Source of the DNA: Herbaspirillum sp. 3R11
GTDB lineage: Bacteria; Pseudomonadota; Gammaproteobacteria; Burkholderiales; Burkholderiaceae_D
DNA: 64,000 nucleotides
Direction: 5' to 3'
Assembly (NCBI RefSeq): GCF_004563925.1
Contig: NZ_SPNJ01000001.1
Span: 1-64,000 of the forward strand
Shown here: piece after piece, positions 54,901 through 63,394 of the stretch
Numbering within the stretch: the stretch's first letter is position 1
Layout of the letters: the number at the start of each line of letters is the position of its first letter
Position numbers and translations under genes: made by a program
The notes under the pieces: model-generated
The model's database searches: none
What the model saw: the letters and a program-made list of their open reading frames with translations, nothing else
What the model was told of the DNA's origin: nothing

Positions 54901-55722
54901 GCCGATCTGCGGTTTGTCCTTGTCGCGGCTGAAAGTCAGGTCCAGTCGCGTCGAAAGCTTCGCGCTTTCCAGTTTGACCGGCAGCGCGACCGGCGAGAAG
55001 GGCAGGTAGCTGGCGACATCCAGCTTGTCGATGTCAATTGCCAGGGTGGTGTCGAGCGAACTGGCGAAGAGTTTGCTGCGGCCCTTGAGCGAGAACGGGG
55101 TGCCGTTGACCGTCATCGACAGCACCGGTTGCACGAAGGTGTCCACGTTGCGTGGCAGGTTGGAGACAAAGGGCACGCCGATATTGAGCGCACGGATGTC
55201 GATGGTCTTGCCGCTGACCTTGTCGTCGAACAGGATGGCGCCGTTTTGCAATTGCACGTTGGCCAGCGAGAACAGCGTCTGGCCTTCGCTCTTGGGCATC
55301 GCCTGCACGCGGTCGATGATGTCGGAGAAGTTGTAGCGTCCGATGCCTTCATCGCTCAGCCGTACGACGTGGACCTTGGGTTCGACCAACTGGATTTCGT
55401 CGAGGATGGCGGCCAGGCGCAGCGCGGAAGTGGACGAGGCGTTGATCACCAGTTCCTTGGCGCTGAAGGCCGAAGTCTTCTGGTCCGGTTCATACAGCGT
55501 GACATCATGCACGCGCAACGCAAGCAGGAAGGGATTGAAACTGAGTTCGCCGATGTCGAGCTTGCGGCCGATCTTTGCCTGCGTTTGTTCGATCGCGATT
55601 TTCTTGACCAGCGACGGCAACGCGAGCCAACTGACCAGCGCCAGCAACAGCAGGAAAACGATGGTGTATGCGGACCAGCGCAAGGTGCGCAGTTGCCAGG
55701 CAGGACGGGGATGATTGGCCAT
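51958..55722 (-). CDS. Giant AsmA-like DUF748 envelope protein
   Basis: A 1254-residue protein. One N-terminal membrane helix (AYTIVFLLLLALVSWLALPSL) is followed by a long periplasmic region of beta-rich DUF748/AsmA repeats. Examples are GRKLDIGELSFNPFLLALRVHDVTLYEPD, IDIRALNIGVPFVSNLPR and LRNLSISNSNISYEDSSV. Ala/Thr/Lys-rich linkers separate them. The C-terminal part (SYIEFEPGSSEITADIRKKLDTLG, then IDVMGRADPAVD) resembles an OmpA-type domain. AsmA-like proteins bridge the membranes and carry phospholipids. The start at 55722 has SD GAGGAAAGATC; the longer frame to 55926 overlaps gph and is unlikely. Confidence 0.88.
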   Translation of the reverse strand: MANHPRPAWQLRTLRWSAYTIVFLLLLALVSWLALPSLVKKIAIEQTQAKIGRKLDIGELSFNPFLLALRVHDVTLYEPDQKTSAFSAKELVINASSTSALRLAAILDEIQLVEPKVHVVRLSDEGIGRYNFSDIIDRVQAMPKSEGQTLFSLANVQLQNGAILFDDKVSGKTIDIRALNIGVPFVSNLPRNVDTFVQPVLSMTVNGTPFSLKGRSKLFASSLDTTLAIDIDKLDVASYLPFSPVALPVKLESAKLSTRLDLTFSRDKDKPQIGLDGDLTLADISVQEKNAAPLIKIGSVSAKINKLDLIKLSGVIDQIAIDKPQIWADMNARGEINWTRIGKNDRTKPNAATKKPAPAATSTTTATEAKAEPKDATAPAITIRKLLVHDGSVQWTDDANASPRQTVHLDKITVDAEEVSTLADAKPAKLALSLTENGKGEIGFTGALAPLKGEVNGTATLKAIQLSGYQNYLNRSLNGALSGQVSGSTEVQVANGQVKLGKLGVEIADLKLSPKTKAATGVIGAKTIALDNASIDLQGRKAEADAFRVVGLNGDLRRDAKGALNLQDLLAAPGSKPATAGEPAKEPAATSAASAASTAPAAPAKKQSANTAATAWQARLRNLSISNSNISYEDSSVTPAQKLRIEALDLKVDNLSSQLDQTSKLSLQATLNKNGKLSVTGQAAPQLKTVDLALDAQNLPIAPFQTYFTDYLNVTLTSGTLSTKGKLALTPPINKQALALQYNGSASLNNFRVLDKLTSSDFLRWRTLNLQGINAKIGGKPLVTLEKIALSDFYARAILSDQGKLNLQDIVVSKEAPRSSVTAPETSADKPSTTVAKTTTSTAPVTPAAPDPNAPVIRIGQTVLQSGNINFTDNFVKPNYTVNMTGMGGTIGSIASDKPQPATIDLRGKVDNDAPLQISGSLNPLFKPMFLDIKASANGVQLPRLTPYSAKYAGYPITKGKLSMDVQYKIENDKLVAQNDVRIEQLTFGDHVDGPNVTKLPVMLAVSLLKDRDGTINLNLPISGSLSDPQFSIGGIIMRVFVNLIVKAVTSPFALISSMFGSGGGDAELSYIEFEPGSSEITADIRKKLDTLGYALHQRPALKIDVMGRADPAVDDAGLRQEVLNRKMRALKRKDVIEKEGQPTGKDNSLSDADRAKYMEKVYKDEKFKKPRNVVGLAKSLPPEEMQKLIVDNTPVTEDDLRNLAQRRADVVRNYLQDQSIISADRIFLIAPKLTAEGIKDKGQGSRVDLSLQQ

Positions 55723-55838
55723 GATCTTTCCTCGTGAGGAAGGTCGCGTGCGCCAGCGGCGTGCGCCTTCGTTTAATTGTATGGCCGGCGCCGGAAAGGC
55801 GTCGGCGGGTAACTCAACTACGGCAACGACGGTAACGG

Positions 55839-56501
55839 TTATTGCGTTTTGATCAGTTCCAGCAACTGCAGCGGATCGTGCAGCAAGACGTCGGCTTGCC
55901 ATGATTCGGGTTCGACATGGCCGCAATAACCCCAGGCGGCCGCGATGGTGGGCATGCCGGCGGCACGTCCGGCCTGGATGTCGCGCAGGTCGTCGCCGAC
56001 GTACCAGCAGTCGGCCGGGGCCAGTTGCAACCGGCTTGCCGCTTCATACAGCGGCGCCGGATGGGGTTTGGTGTGCGGTGTGGTGTCACCGGAGACCACG
56101 CATCCCGCATGGCCCAGGCCGATTTGCGGCACCAGCGGGTCGGTAAAGCGCGACGCCTTGTTGGTGACGATGCCCCAGGCGAGTCCGCGCGCTTCCAACT
56201 GCGTGAGCAGAGCGGCGACGCCGTCGAAGAGTTTGCTTTTGACGACCAGCTTTGCTTCGTAATTGTTGAGGAAGCGTACGCGCAGGTCCTCATATTCAGC
56301 GTCGTCCGGCTTGACGCCGAAGGCTGCGCCGATCAGGCCGCGCGCGCCGGCGGATGCCACCGGACGTAATTGTTCATACGGTGTCGGTTCCAGGCCGCGT
56401 TCGGCGCGCAACTGGTTGACGGCTTCGGCCAGGTCGGGTGCCGTGTCGGCGAGCGTGCCGTCGAGGTCGAACAGGATGGCGCGGGGTGTTTTCAATGGCA
56501 T
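55839..56501 (-). CDS. gph: Phosphoglycolate phosphatase
   Basis: A 220-residue HAD-superfamily phosphatase. Motif I is ILFDLDGTLADTAPDL with the nucleophilic Asp. Motif II is in WGIVTNKASRF, the motif III Lys is in TKPHPAPLYEAA, and motif IV is WYVGDDLRDIQAGRAAGM. PHPAPLYEA and the cap region match Gph. It removes 2-phosphoglycolate arising from DNA repair and oxidative metabolism. It follows ubiG on the same strand by 105 bases, a conserved ubiG-gph pairing in Betaproteobacteria. Confidence 0.92.
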   Translation of the reverse strand: MPLKTPRAILFDLDGTLADTAPDLAEAVNQLRAERGLEPTPYEQLRPVASAGARGLIGAAFGVKPDDAEYEDLRVRFLNNYEAKLVVKSKLFDGVAALLTQLEARGLAWGIVTNKASRFTDPLVPQIGLGHAGCVVSGDTTPHTKPHPAPLYEAASRLQLAPADCWYVGDDLRDIQAGRAAGMPTIAAAWGYCGHVEPESWQADVLLHDPLQLLELIKTQ

Positions 56502-56606
56502 GGTCGTGACGGTGAAGACGGTTGGGGCAACAGCGGAAGCTGCTGCGATTTGCCGGCGATATCCGCTGCGGGACGTCGCCGGCTATTGCGTATTGAGTAT
56601 GTGGTC

Positions 56607-57305
56607 TCAGGCCAGCGGCTTGCGGCACGCCACCATGTAATTGACGCTGGTGTCCTGGTTGATCGAGTACAGCTTGGTCAGCGGATTGTAGGACAGTCCC
56701 TTGAATCCATCGAGTTCCAGGCCGGCTTCGCGGATGAAGCGCGCCAGTTCGGCCGGCGTGATGAATTTCGCGTAATCGTGCGTGCCTCGGGGCAGCATAC
56801 GCAATAAATACTCGGCGCCGATGATGGCGAACAGGTAAGCCTTGGGATTGCGATTCAGTGTGGAAAAGAACACGTGGCCGCCCGGTTTCACCATTGCCGT
56901 GCAGGCGCGCACGATGGAGGCGGGGTCAGGGACGTGCTCCAGCATTTCCATGCAGGTGACGACGTCGAATTGGCCTGGTTCACGCGCGGCCAGGTCTTCT
57001 GCGGCGATCTTTTCGTAGCGGACCTGGACACCGGACTCCATGCCGTGCAGGTCGGCGACCTTGAGCGCTTTTTCGGACAGATCGATGCCGGTTACTTTGG
57101 CGCCTTTGCGCGCCATCGATTCGGCCAGGATGCCGCCGCCGCAGCCGACATCGACCACGCTCTTGCCGGATAGCGCGGCGCGGGCGTTGATCCATTCCAG
57201 CCGGAGCGGATTGATTTCGTGCAAAGGACGAAATTCGGAAGTGGGGTCCCACCAACGATGGGCGAGATCGCTAAATTTTTGCAGTTCTTGAGGATCGGCA
57301 TTCAT
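56607..57305 (-). CDS. ubiG: Ubiquinone biosynthesis O-methyltransferase
   Basis: A 232-residue SAM-dependent methyltransferase. [27 protein letters not shown] is the UbiG opening and [20 protein letters not shown] the SAM-binding motif [12 protein letters not shown] and [21 protein letters not shown] are further UbiG signatures. It carries out both O-methylation steps of ubiquinone synthesis. The ATG at 57305 gives the usual length; a GTG-like upstream frame adds only 16 residues. It sits between ompA and gph, as in related genomes. Confidence 0.96.
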   Translation of the reverse strand: MNADPQELQKFSDLAHRWWDPTSEFRPLHEINPLRLEWINARAALSGKSVVDVGCGGGILAESMARKGAKVTGIDLSEKALKVADLHGMESGVQVRYEKIAAEDLAAREPGQFDVVTCMEMLEHVPDPASIVRACTAMVKPGGHVFFSTLNRNPKAYLFAIIGAEYLLRMLPRGTHDYAKFITPAELARFIREAGLELDGFKGLSYNPLTKLYSINQDTSVNYMVACRKPLA

Positions 57306-57361
57306 AGGCTGAATGATAGCCGAAGCCACCTGATGCTGTCCGTCACAAAGCAAATTTCCAT

Positions 57362-57391
57362 AAAAAAACCCCGCCGAAGCGGGGTTTTTCC
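57362..57391 (-). terminator. Intrinsic terminator of ompA
   Basis: Minus-strand AAAAACCCCGC, loop TTCG, GCGGGGTTTTTTT. Very strong, 25 bases after the ompA stop codon. Confidence 0.93.
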
Positions 57392-57415
57392 TCGATTGAA
57401 AATCGCGTGTCGGTA

Positions 57416-58036
57416 TTACTTGTTACGTGTACCAACGACTTCGATTTCAACGCGGCGGTTCTTGGCGCGGCCAGCTGCGGACTTGTTGTCAGCGACTGGT
57501 TGCGATTTGCCCTTGCCTTCAGTGTAGACGCGGTTAGCTTCGACACCCTTGGAAACCAAGTATGCCTTGACCGATTCAGCGCGGCGGACGGACAGTTTTT
57601 GGTTGTAGGCGACGGAGCCGACGGAGTCAGTATGGCCGACAGCGATGATGACTTCCAGGTTCAGACCGTTCAGGTTTGCAACCAGTTCGTCCAGTTTGGA
57701 CTTGCCGGCTGGCTTCAGAACTGCCTTGTCAAAGTCAAAGAATGCGTCAGCAGCGTAAGTAACTTTTTCCGATGTCGGAGCGGCTGCTGCAGCGGCAGCT
57801 GGAGCAGCTGGGGCAGCGGCTGGAGCAGCAGCTTGAGCAGGAGCTTCTTCGCATGGGCCGTTGACAAACGCTGTTTGCCAGCACAGACCGAAGCCGCTGC
57901 GAGTAACGACGTCACGGCTGTCTTGCAGGTACAGGCTGTTTGGACGAACCTTAATGTCCTTGATTTCCTGTGCGGTCGCAGACAGAGCGATGGCTGCGGA
58001 CGCAGCAGCGAAGACGAGTTTTGCTAATTTGTTCAT
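57416..58036 (-). CDS. ompA: OmpA family outer-membrane protein
   Basis: A 206-residue protein. The signal peptide ends near ALSATA-QE. A short N-domain with [19 protein letters not shown] (two Cys) and an Ala/Pro-rich linker follow. The C-terminal OmpA domain ([57 protein letters not shown]) binds peptidoglycan. There is no eight-strand barrel, so it is the short OmpA-like type of Betaproteobacteria, likely very abundant. SD GAGAGGAGAAAC is ideal and a CGCAG/CTGCG hairpin (58061-58075) sits in the 5' UTR. A close paralogue follows upstream. Confidence 0.93.
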   Translation of the reverse strand: MNKLAKLVFAAASAAIALSATAQEIKDIKVRPNSLYLQDSRDVVTRSGFGLCWQTAFVNGPCEEAPAQAAAPAAAPAAPAAAAAAAPTSEKVTYAADAFFDFDKAVLKPAGKSKLDELVANLNGLNLEVIIAVGHTDSVGSVAYNQKLSVRRAESVKAYLVSKGVEANRVYTEGKGKSQPVADNKSAAGRAKNRRVEIEVVGTRNK

Positions 58037-58060
58037 GTTTCTCCTCTCGGGTGAGATATC

Positions 58061-58075
58061 CGCAGATAAACTGCG
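58061..58075 (-). promoter_or_regulatory. 5' UTR hairpin of ompA
   Basis: CGCAG, five-base AT loop, CTGCG, 25-39 bases upstream of the ompA ATG. ompA leaders often carry such stems, which stabilise the mRNA. Upstream, an AT-rich TATTAT could be the -10 box. Confidence 0.5.
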
Positions 58076-58242
58076 CTACAAAATTACGACATCAAAAAAA
58101 CGAATAATATCATGTGTTCAGGTCGTTACATGCCCCACTTTGCAGGAGGGCGTGCAATGAACTTAGCCGCCATTCTGCCACAGGCTGGTGCAATCAGCGA
58201 ACGTTGCCAAATAGTCCAATCAACGTTTTTAGTACTCTGTTG

Positions 58243-58298
58243 TTTTTTGGTAACAAGATGTTTAACTTCATAAAGTGCTGCAGTCTGTTGCCAAAAAA
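58243..58298. other. Long-range inverted repeat between the two OmpA paralogues
   Basis: TTTTTTGGTAACA (58243-58255) and TGTTGCCAAAAAA (58286-58298) are inverted with one mismatch around a 30-base loop. They lie just beyond the stop of the upstream paralogue and could end its transcript on the minus strand. The remaining 58076-58320 spacer is AT-rich with no gene. Confidence 0.55.
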
Positions 58299-58320
58299 GC
58301 CAATTTTTAGCTAAAAAACC

Positions 58321-59124
58321 TTATTTTTCATGCCCTTGCACGTGAATAACCACACGCCGATTCGGTGATAGGCAGTCTGCCAATTTCCTGGCGGGAAGAT
58401 TTTCCCGGCATTGCACAACGGGTTCATTATTGCCGGCCCCGACGATTTGAATCGGAGTAGCAACATTTTTGCTCTTCAGAAACTTTGCAACGGCTTCTGC
58501 TCGTTTGGTGGCGATTTCTTCATTATGTTTCCGGGAGCCAAGCCGGTCTGCGTGGCCGGTGGCAATAATTCCCTCAATTTCGTCGCAATTGGCCAGCCGA
58601 TCCACGACTTGCTCCTGAATGCGCTGTTGCGCAGCCTTGTTCAGCGCCGTCTTGCCGAAGCCGAATGTCCGGCTTTCGGCGAGCGTGACCTCAAAGCTGC
58701 AGTTGGCACCTGCGGCCGGTGCGGCTGCGGCAGCGGCGATGGCTGCCGGATTATTCACCAGCGCCGGTGCGGTCGGGTTCGTGATGGGCGGGGCCAGTTC
58801 GCCATCGCAGCCGCTGAGGGAATCCGAGGGCGTCCAGTAACCGGTGCGCCAGCACAGACCGTACTGGCTGCGCGCGACACTACCCTGATTGTCCTGGCCG
58901 TAGGCGGTGGTGGTCGGCGTCGCGGCGACATTGGTGCTGCTCTGGGCACGAGCGGGAAGGGCAGCGCCCAGCAAGAGGCCGGGCAGGCCGAGGAGTTTAT
59001 AAGACCTATTAATTAGAGAGTTGCGAGAGCATGAGCAGGATGGGCGGCGAAGAGCGGCTTGTCTGGCGGAAATGCTGCCGGCGCCGGGATTGCCGCAATG
59101 TGGTTTTCTTTTGAAGGCTCGCAT
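58321..59124 (-). CDS. OmpA-domain paralogue with altered motif and unclear start
   Basis: Up to 267 residues. A signal-like segment (YKLLGLPGLLLGAALPARAQ) is followed by an N-domain sharing RSQYGLCWRTGYW with the neighbour OmpA ([13 protein letters not shown]). The OmpA-type C-domain is changed: TFGFGKTALNK replaces [11 protein letters not shown], losing both Asp, and extra Cys residues occur. ATGHADRLGSRKHNEEIATKRAEAVAKFL is kept. The only in-frame ATG is at 59124, which puts about 37 atypical residues before the signal segment. No ATG, GTG or TTG lies near it. It may use a rare start or carry a sequence error. Confidence 0.7.
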   Translation of the reverse strand: MRAFKRKPHCGNPGAGSISARQAALRRPSCSCSRNSLINRSYKLLGLPGLLLGAALPARAQSSTNVAATPTTTAYGQDNQGSVARSQYGLCWRTGYWTPSDSLSGCDGELAPPITNPTAPALVNNPAAIAAAAAAPAAGANCSFEVTLAESRTFGFGKTALNKAAQQRIQEQVVDRLANCDEIEGIIATGHADRLGSRKHNEEIATKRAEAVAKFLKSKNVATPIQIVGAGNNEPVVQCRENLPARKLADCLSPNRRVVIHVQGHEK

Positions 59125-59217
59125 TTTAATGATAATTACCGCTTTTGCCCGTATCTGTTTGTGCTCCCGGCTGCATATTGCCGGGGAGCTAAAACCGGTC
59201 CTGCAAAGGCTCGGCGT

Positions 59218-59225
59218 GCTAGAAT
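59218..59225 (+). promoter_or_regulatory. Extended -10 promoter for gyrA
   Basis: TGCTAGAAT-type extended -10 (TAGAAT at 59220-59225) with no good -35 box. It lies about 80 bases before the gyrA ATG. A GCTCCCGG/CCGGGGAGC hairpin (59163-59189) sits upstream. Confidence 0.5.
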
Positions 59226-59306
59226 GCTTCGTTTGTAGTCGCTGCCCGTAATGAACAGGTTCCGGGCCTGATTTAACCTCTCAAATCAATACCTCTCGAC
59301 TCGCCA

Positions 59307-61982
59307 ATGGATCAATTCGCTAAAGAAACCATCCCCATTTCCCTTGAAGAAGAGATGCGCAAGAGCTACCTCGATTACGCCATGAGCGTGATCGTCGGAC
59401 GTGCTCTGCCGGACGTGCGTGACGGCCTCAAGCCGGTGCACCGCCGCGTGCTGTTTGCGATGCATGAAATGAACAACGTCTGGAATCGCCCGTTCGTCAA
59501 ATGCGCGCGCGTGGTCGGTGAAGTCATGGGTAAGTATCACCCGCACGGCGACGCGTCGATTTACGACACGCTGGTGCGCATGGCGCAGGACTTTTCGCTG
59601 CGTTACATGCTGGTGGACGGACAAGGCAATTTCGGCTCGATCGACGGCGACGGCGCCGCGGCGATGCGTTATACCGAGTGCCGGCTGGACAAGATCGCCA
59701 ACGAATTGCTGGCCGACATCGAGAAGGAAACCGTCGATTTCGATCCCAACTATGACGGCAAGGAACGGGAGCCGTCGGTGCTGCCGACCCGTATCCCCAA
59801 CCTGCTGATCAACGGTTCGTCCGGCATCGCGGTGGGTATGGCGACCAACATTCCTCCGCACAACATCACCGAAGTCATCAACGGCGCGCTGCATGTATTG
59901 TCGAATGCGGATTGCACAATCGACGAACTGATCGAACTGATTCCGGCGCCGGACTTCCCGACCGGCGGGATCATTTACGGTGTGTCCGGCGTGCGCGATG
60001 GTTACCGCACCGGCCGCGGCCGCGTGGTGATGCGCGCCAAGACGCACTTCGAAGAATTCGGTCGCGAAGGCCGTACGGCGATCATCGTCGACGAGCTGCC
60101 GTACCAGGTCAACAAGAAGGCCTTGCTCGAGCGTATCGCCGAGCTGGTGCGCGACAAGAAGCTGGAAGGCATTTCCGACCTGCGCGACGAATCCGACAAG
60201 TCGGGCATGCGCGTCGTGATTGAACTCAAGCGCGGCGAAGTGCCTGAAGTGGTGCTCAACAACCTGTACAAGCAGACCCAGTTGCAAGACACCTTCGGCA
60301 TGAACATGGTGGCGCTGGTGGACCGTCAGCCGAAGCTGCTGAACCTCAAGCAGATGCTGGAATGCTTCCTGTCGCATCGCCGCGAAGTGGTCACACGTCG
60401 CACGATCTTCGAACTGCGCAAGGCGCGCGAACGCGGCCACGTGCTGGAAGGTCTGGCGGTTGCGCTGGCCAATATCGACGACTTCATCGCCATCATCCGC
60501 GCGGCGCCGACGCCGCCGATCGCGAAGTCCGAACTGATGGCGCGCGCCTGGGATTCATCCATGGTGCGCGAAATGTTGTCCCGCACCGGTGCGGAAAACA
60601 GCAGCGGCATCGAAGCCTTCCGTCCGGAAAACCTGCCGTCGCATTACGGCATCCAGACCGATGGCCTGTACAAGCTGTCCGACGACCAGGCGCAGGAAAT
60701 CCTGCAAATGCGTCTGCAACGCCTGACCGGTCTGGAACAAGACAAGATCGTCAATGAGTACAAGGAAGTGATGGAACAGATCGCCGACCTGTTGGACATC
60801 TTGTCCAAGCCGTCGCGCGTGACCACCATCATCACTGACGAACTGACGGCCGCGAAGAACGACTTCGGCATCGGCGTCAAGGACGAGCGTCGCTCGACCA
60901 TCGAACACAACGCCACCGATCTCGGCACCGAAGACCTGATCACTCCGCAAGACCTGGTCGTGACGCTGTCGCACTCGGGCTACATGAAGTCGCAGCCGGT
61001 GTCCGAATACCGTGCACAAAAGCGCGGCGGCCGCGGCAAGCAAGCCATGGCGACCAAGGATGACGACTGGATCGATCAGCTGTTCATCGCCAACACGCAC
61101 GATTACATCCTGTGCTTCTCCAACCGCGGTCGTCTGTACTGGTTGAAGGTATGGGAAGTGCCGCAAGGTTCACGCAATTCGCGCGGCAAGCCTATCGTCA
61201 ACATGTTCCCGCTGCAGGACGGCGAAAAGATCACCGTGGTGTTGCCGCTGTCGGGCGAGAATCGCGTGTTCCCTGAGGACCGCTACGTCTTCATGTCGAC
61301 CAGCCTTGGTACCGTCAAGAAGACGCCGTTGTCCGACTTCAGCAATCCGCGCAAGGCCGGCATCATCGCGGTCGACCTCGATGAGGGCGACTTCCTGATC
61401 GGTGCTGCGCTGACTGATGGCCAGCACGACGTCATGCTGTTCTCCGATTCAGGCAAGGCAGTGCGCTTCGACGAAAACGACGTGCGTCCGATGGGCCGCA
61501 CCGCCCGCGGCGTGCGCGGCATGAACCTGGAAGAAGGTCAGCAGGTTATCGCACTGCTGGTCGCCGAAAACGAACAGCAGTCGGTCCTGACGGCTACCGA
61601 GAACGGCTTCGGCAAACGTACGCCGATCACCGAGTACACCCGCCACGGCCGCGGCACCAAGGGCATGATCGCGATCCAGACCAGCGAACGCAACGGCAAG
61701 GTGGTTGCGGCGACGCTGGTTGAAGCCAGCGACGAAATCATGCTGATCACCACCGGTGGCGTGCTGATCCGTACCCGCGTCGCGGAAATCCGCGAAATGG
61801 GTCGTGCAACGCAAGGCGTGACGCTGATCGCAGTGGAAGACGGCACCAAGCTGAGCGGTCTGCAACGTGTGGTTGAGTCTGATGCAGAAGAAGACAAGCT
61901 CGAAGGCGATGTCGAAGGTGCTGTTGGCTCCGAAGGCGGCGGTGATGCAGCCGCCGGTGAAAGCGACGCAACTGCGGAATAA
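59307..61982 (+). CDS. gyrA: DNA gyrase subunit A
   Basis: An 891-residue subunit of type II topoisomerase that cuts and rejoins DNA to add negative supercoils. The catalytic Tyr is in [34 protein letters not shown] is the quinolone-resistance region; residue 83 is Ala, not Ser or Thr. QRRGGRGKQ is present as [10 protein letters not shown], the GyrA box that separates gyrase from ParC. Six-bladed C-terminal wrapping repeats follow ([20 protein letters not shown] and others), then an acidic tail ([22 protein letters not shown]). No Shine-Dalgarno is evident. serC lies downstream after a terminator. Confidence 0.98.
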   Translation: MDQFAKETIPISLEEEMRKSYLDYAMSVIVGRALPDVRDGLKPVHRRVLFAMHEMNNVWNRPFVKCARVVGEVMGKYHPHGDASIYDTLVRMAQDFSLRYMLVDGQGNFGSIDGDGAAAMRYTECRLDKIANELLADIEKETVDFDPNYDGKEREPSVLPTRIPNLLINGSSGIAVGMATNIPPHNITEVINGALHVLSNADCTIDELIELIPAPDFPTGGIIYGVSGVRDGYRTGRGRVVMRAKTHFEEFGREGRTAIIVDELPYQVNKKALLERIAELVRDKKLEGISDLRDESDKSGMRVVIELKRGEVPEVVLNNLYKQTQLQDTFGMNMVALVDRQPKLLNLKQMLECFLSHRREVVTRRTIFELRKARERGHVLEGLAVALANIDDFIAIIRAAPTPPIAKSELMARAWDSSMVREMLSRTGAENSSGIEAFRPENLPSHYGIQTDGLYKLSDDQAQEILQMRLQRLTGLEQDKIVNEYKEVMEQIADLLDILSKPSRVTTIITDELTAAKNDFGIGVKDERRSTIEHNATDLGTEDLITPQDLVVTLSHSGYMKSQPVSEYRAQKRGGRGKQAMATKDDDWIDQLFIANTHDYILCFSNRGRLYWLKVWEVPQGSRNSRGKPIVNMFPLQDGEKITVVLPLSGENRVFPEDRYVFMSTSLGTVKKTPLSDFSNPRKAGIIAVDLDEGDFLIGAALTDGQHDVMLFSDSGKAVRFDENDVRPMGRTARGVRGMNLEEGQQVIALLVAENEQQSVLTATENGFGKRTPITEYTRHGRGTKGMIAIQTSERNGKVVAATLVEASDEIMLITTGGVLIRTRVAEIREMGRATQGVTLIAVEDGTKLSGLQRVVESDAEEDKLEGDVEGAVGSEGGGDAAAGESDATAE

Positions 61983-61996
61983 TTCGGGTTGAACAC

Positions 61997-62025
61997 AAAA
62001 TGACCGGCTGATGGCCGGTCATTTT
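61997..62025 (+). terminator. Intrinsic terminator of gyrA
   Basis: AAAATGACCGGC, loop TGATG, GCCGGTCATTTT. 14 bases after the gyrA stop codon; flanking A and T runs. Confidence 0.9.
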
Positions 62026-62123
62026 CATCCTGTTGCGCTTGTTTGTTCGGTCGTCTGTTGCTGTCCTTCCTGGCCTTGTTCTTGTATCGTTGCCTTGTCT
62101 TTTCTTTATTTTTTACCTAGATC

Positions 62124-63224
62124 ATGGTCTACAATTTTTCCGCCGGTCCGGCCGTATTACCGAAAGAAGTGTTGCAGCAAGCTGCCGACGAAATGCTGGA
62201 CTGGCACGGCAGCGGCATGTCCGTGATGGAAATGAGTCATCGCGGCAAGGAATACATGTCGATCATCGAGACGGCCTTGCGCGACATGCGCGAGCTGTTC
62301 GCGGTGCCGGCCAATTACAAGATCCTGTTCCTGCAAGGCGGCGCCATCGCCGAGAACGCCATCATCCCGATGAACCTGGCCGGCTTGCGCGGCAAAGGCG
62401 CGGGCGTGGCGGACTACATCAACACCGGCTCATGGTCGACCAAGTCGATCAAGGAAGCGCGGCGCTATTGCGAAGTCAACGTTGCCGCCTCGTCCGAAGC
62501 TGAAAAATTCGCCCGCATCCCGGCGCGTGACACATGGAAGCTCTCCCGTAACGCCGCCTACGTGCATCTGTGCACCAATGAAACCATCGACGGCGTCGAA
62601 TACCAGTTCACGCCTGACGTCGCAGCTGACACCGACAATGCGCCCATCGTGGCCGACATGTCGTCGCACATCCTGTCGCGCGCGGTGGATGTCTCCAAAT
62701 ACGGCGTCATCTACGGCGGCGCGCAAAAGAACATCGGCCCGGCCGGACTGACCATCGTCATCGTGCGTGAAGACCTGCTCGGCCACGCCTTGCCGATCTG
62801 CCCGTCGGCCTTCGACTGGAAGATCGTCGCCGATAACGACTCCATGTACAACACGCCGCCGACCTATGCGATCTACATCGCCGGCCTGGTGTTCCAGTGG
62901 CTCAAGCGCCAGGGCGGCGTGGCCGAAATGGAACGCCGCAATATCGCCAAGGCCGACTTGCTGTACGACTATCTCGACAGCACCGAATTTTATACAACAC
63001 GGATTGCAAAGGACTGCCGTTCACGCATGAACGCGCCGTTTTTCCTGCATGACGAAACATTGAACGAGACATTCCTGGCCGGCGCCAAAGAGCGCGGCCT
63101 GCTGCAGCTGAAAGGCCACAAGTCGGTCGGCGGCATGCGCGCATCGATCTACAACGCGATGCCGATGGAAGGCGTAGAAGCATTGGTGGAGTACCTCCGC
63201 CACTTCGAACGCACACGCGGCTGA
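62124..63224 (+). CDS. serC: Phosphoserine aminotransferase
   Basis: A 366-residue PLP aminotransferase for serine and pyridoxine synthesis. It opens [37 protein letters not shown] and [18 protein letters not shown] follow, and the PLP-binding Lys is in [20 protein letters not shown]. The C-terminal [25 protein letters not shown] closes the family pattern. Full length. It is followed by a repeat-like dyad and then pheA, the standard gyrA-serC-pheA order of Burkholderiales. Confidence 0.97.
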   Translation: MVYNFSAGPAVLPKEVLQQAADEMLDWHGSGMSVMEMSHRGKEYMSIIETALRDMRELFAVPANYKILFLQGGAIAENAIIPMNLAGLRGKGAGVADYINTGSWSTKSIKEARRYCEVNVAASSEAEKFARIPARDTWKLSRNAAYVHLCTNETIDGVEYQFTPDVAADTDNAPIVADMSSHILSRAVDVSKYGVIYGGAQKNIGPAGLTIVIVREDLLGHALPICPSAFDWKIVADNDSMYNTPPTYAIYIAGLVFQWLKRQGGVAEMERRNIAKADLLYDYLDSTEFYTTRIAKDCRSRMNAPFFLHDETLNETFLAGAKERGLLQLKGHKSVGGMRASIYNAMPMEGVEALVEYLRHFERTRG

Positions 63225-63230
63225 GAGCGA

Positions 63231-63319
63231 CTGGAAAAACACCGCTGGCGGCGTTGCACCTCCTTGCCGTACTAGCGTACTGTCTGCGTCGGCGCGCCTT
63301 GCCACCGGCGTTTTGCCAG
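63231..63319. repeat. REP-like imperfect inverted repeat between serC and pheA
   Basis: Left arm CTGGAAAAACACCGCTGGC (63231-63249) and right arm GCCACCGGCGTTTTGCCAG (63301-63319) are inverted with 16 of 19 matching, closing on an inner GTACTAGCGTAC dyad. The total is 89 bases. Such intergenic dyads resemble REP elements. Other copies cannot be checked within this window. Confidence 0.55.
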
Positions 63320-63394
63320 CCGCTCTCTGAGGGTTGGGCTGACCGCATTTATTTGCTGCCGGCCGGAACGGATTGAACAAGAAAGACCACAACA

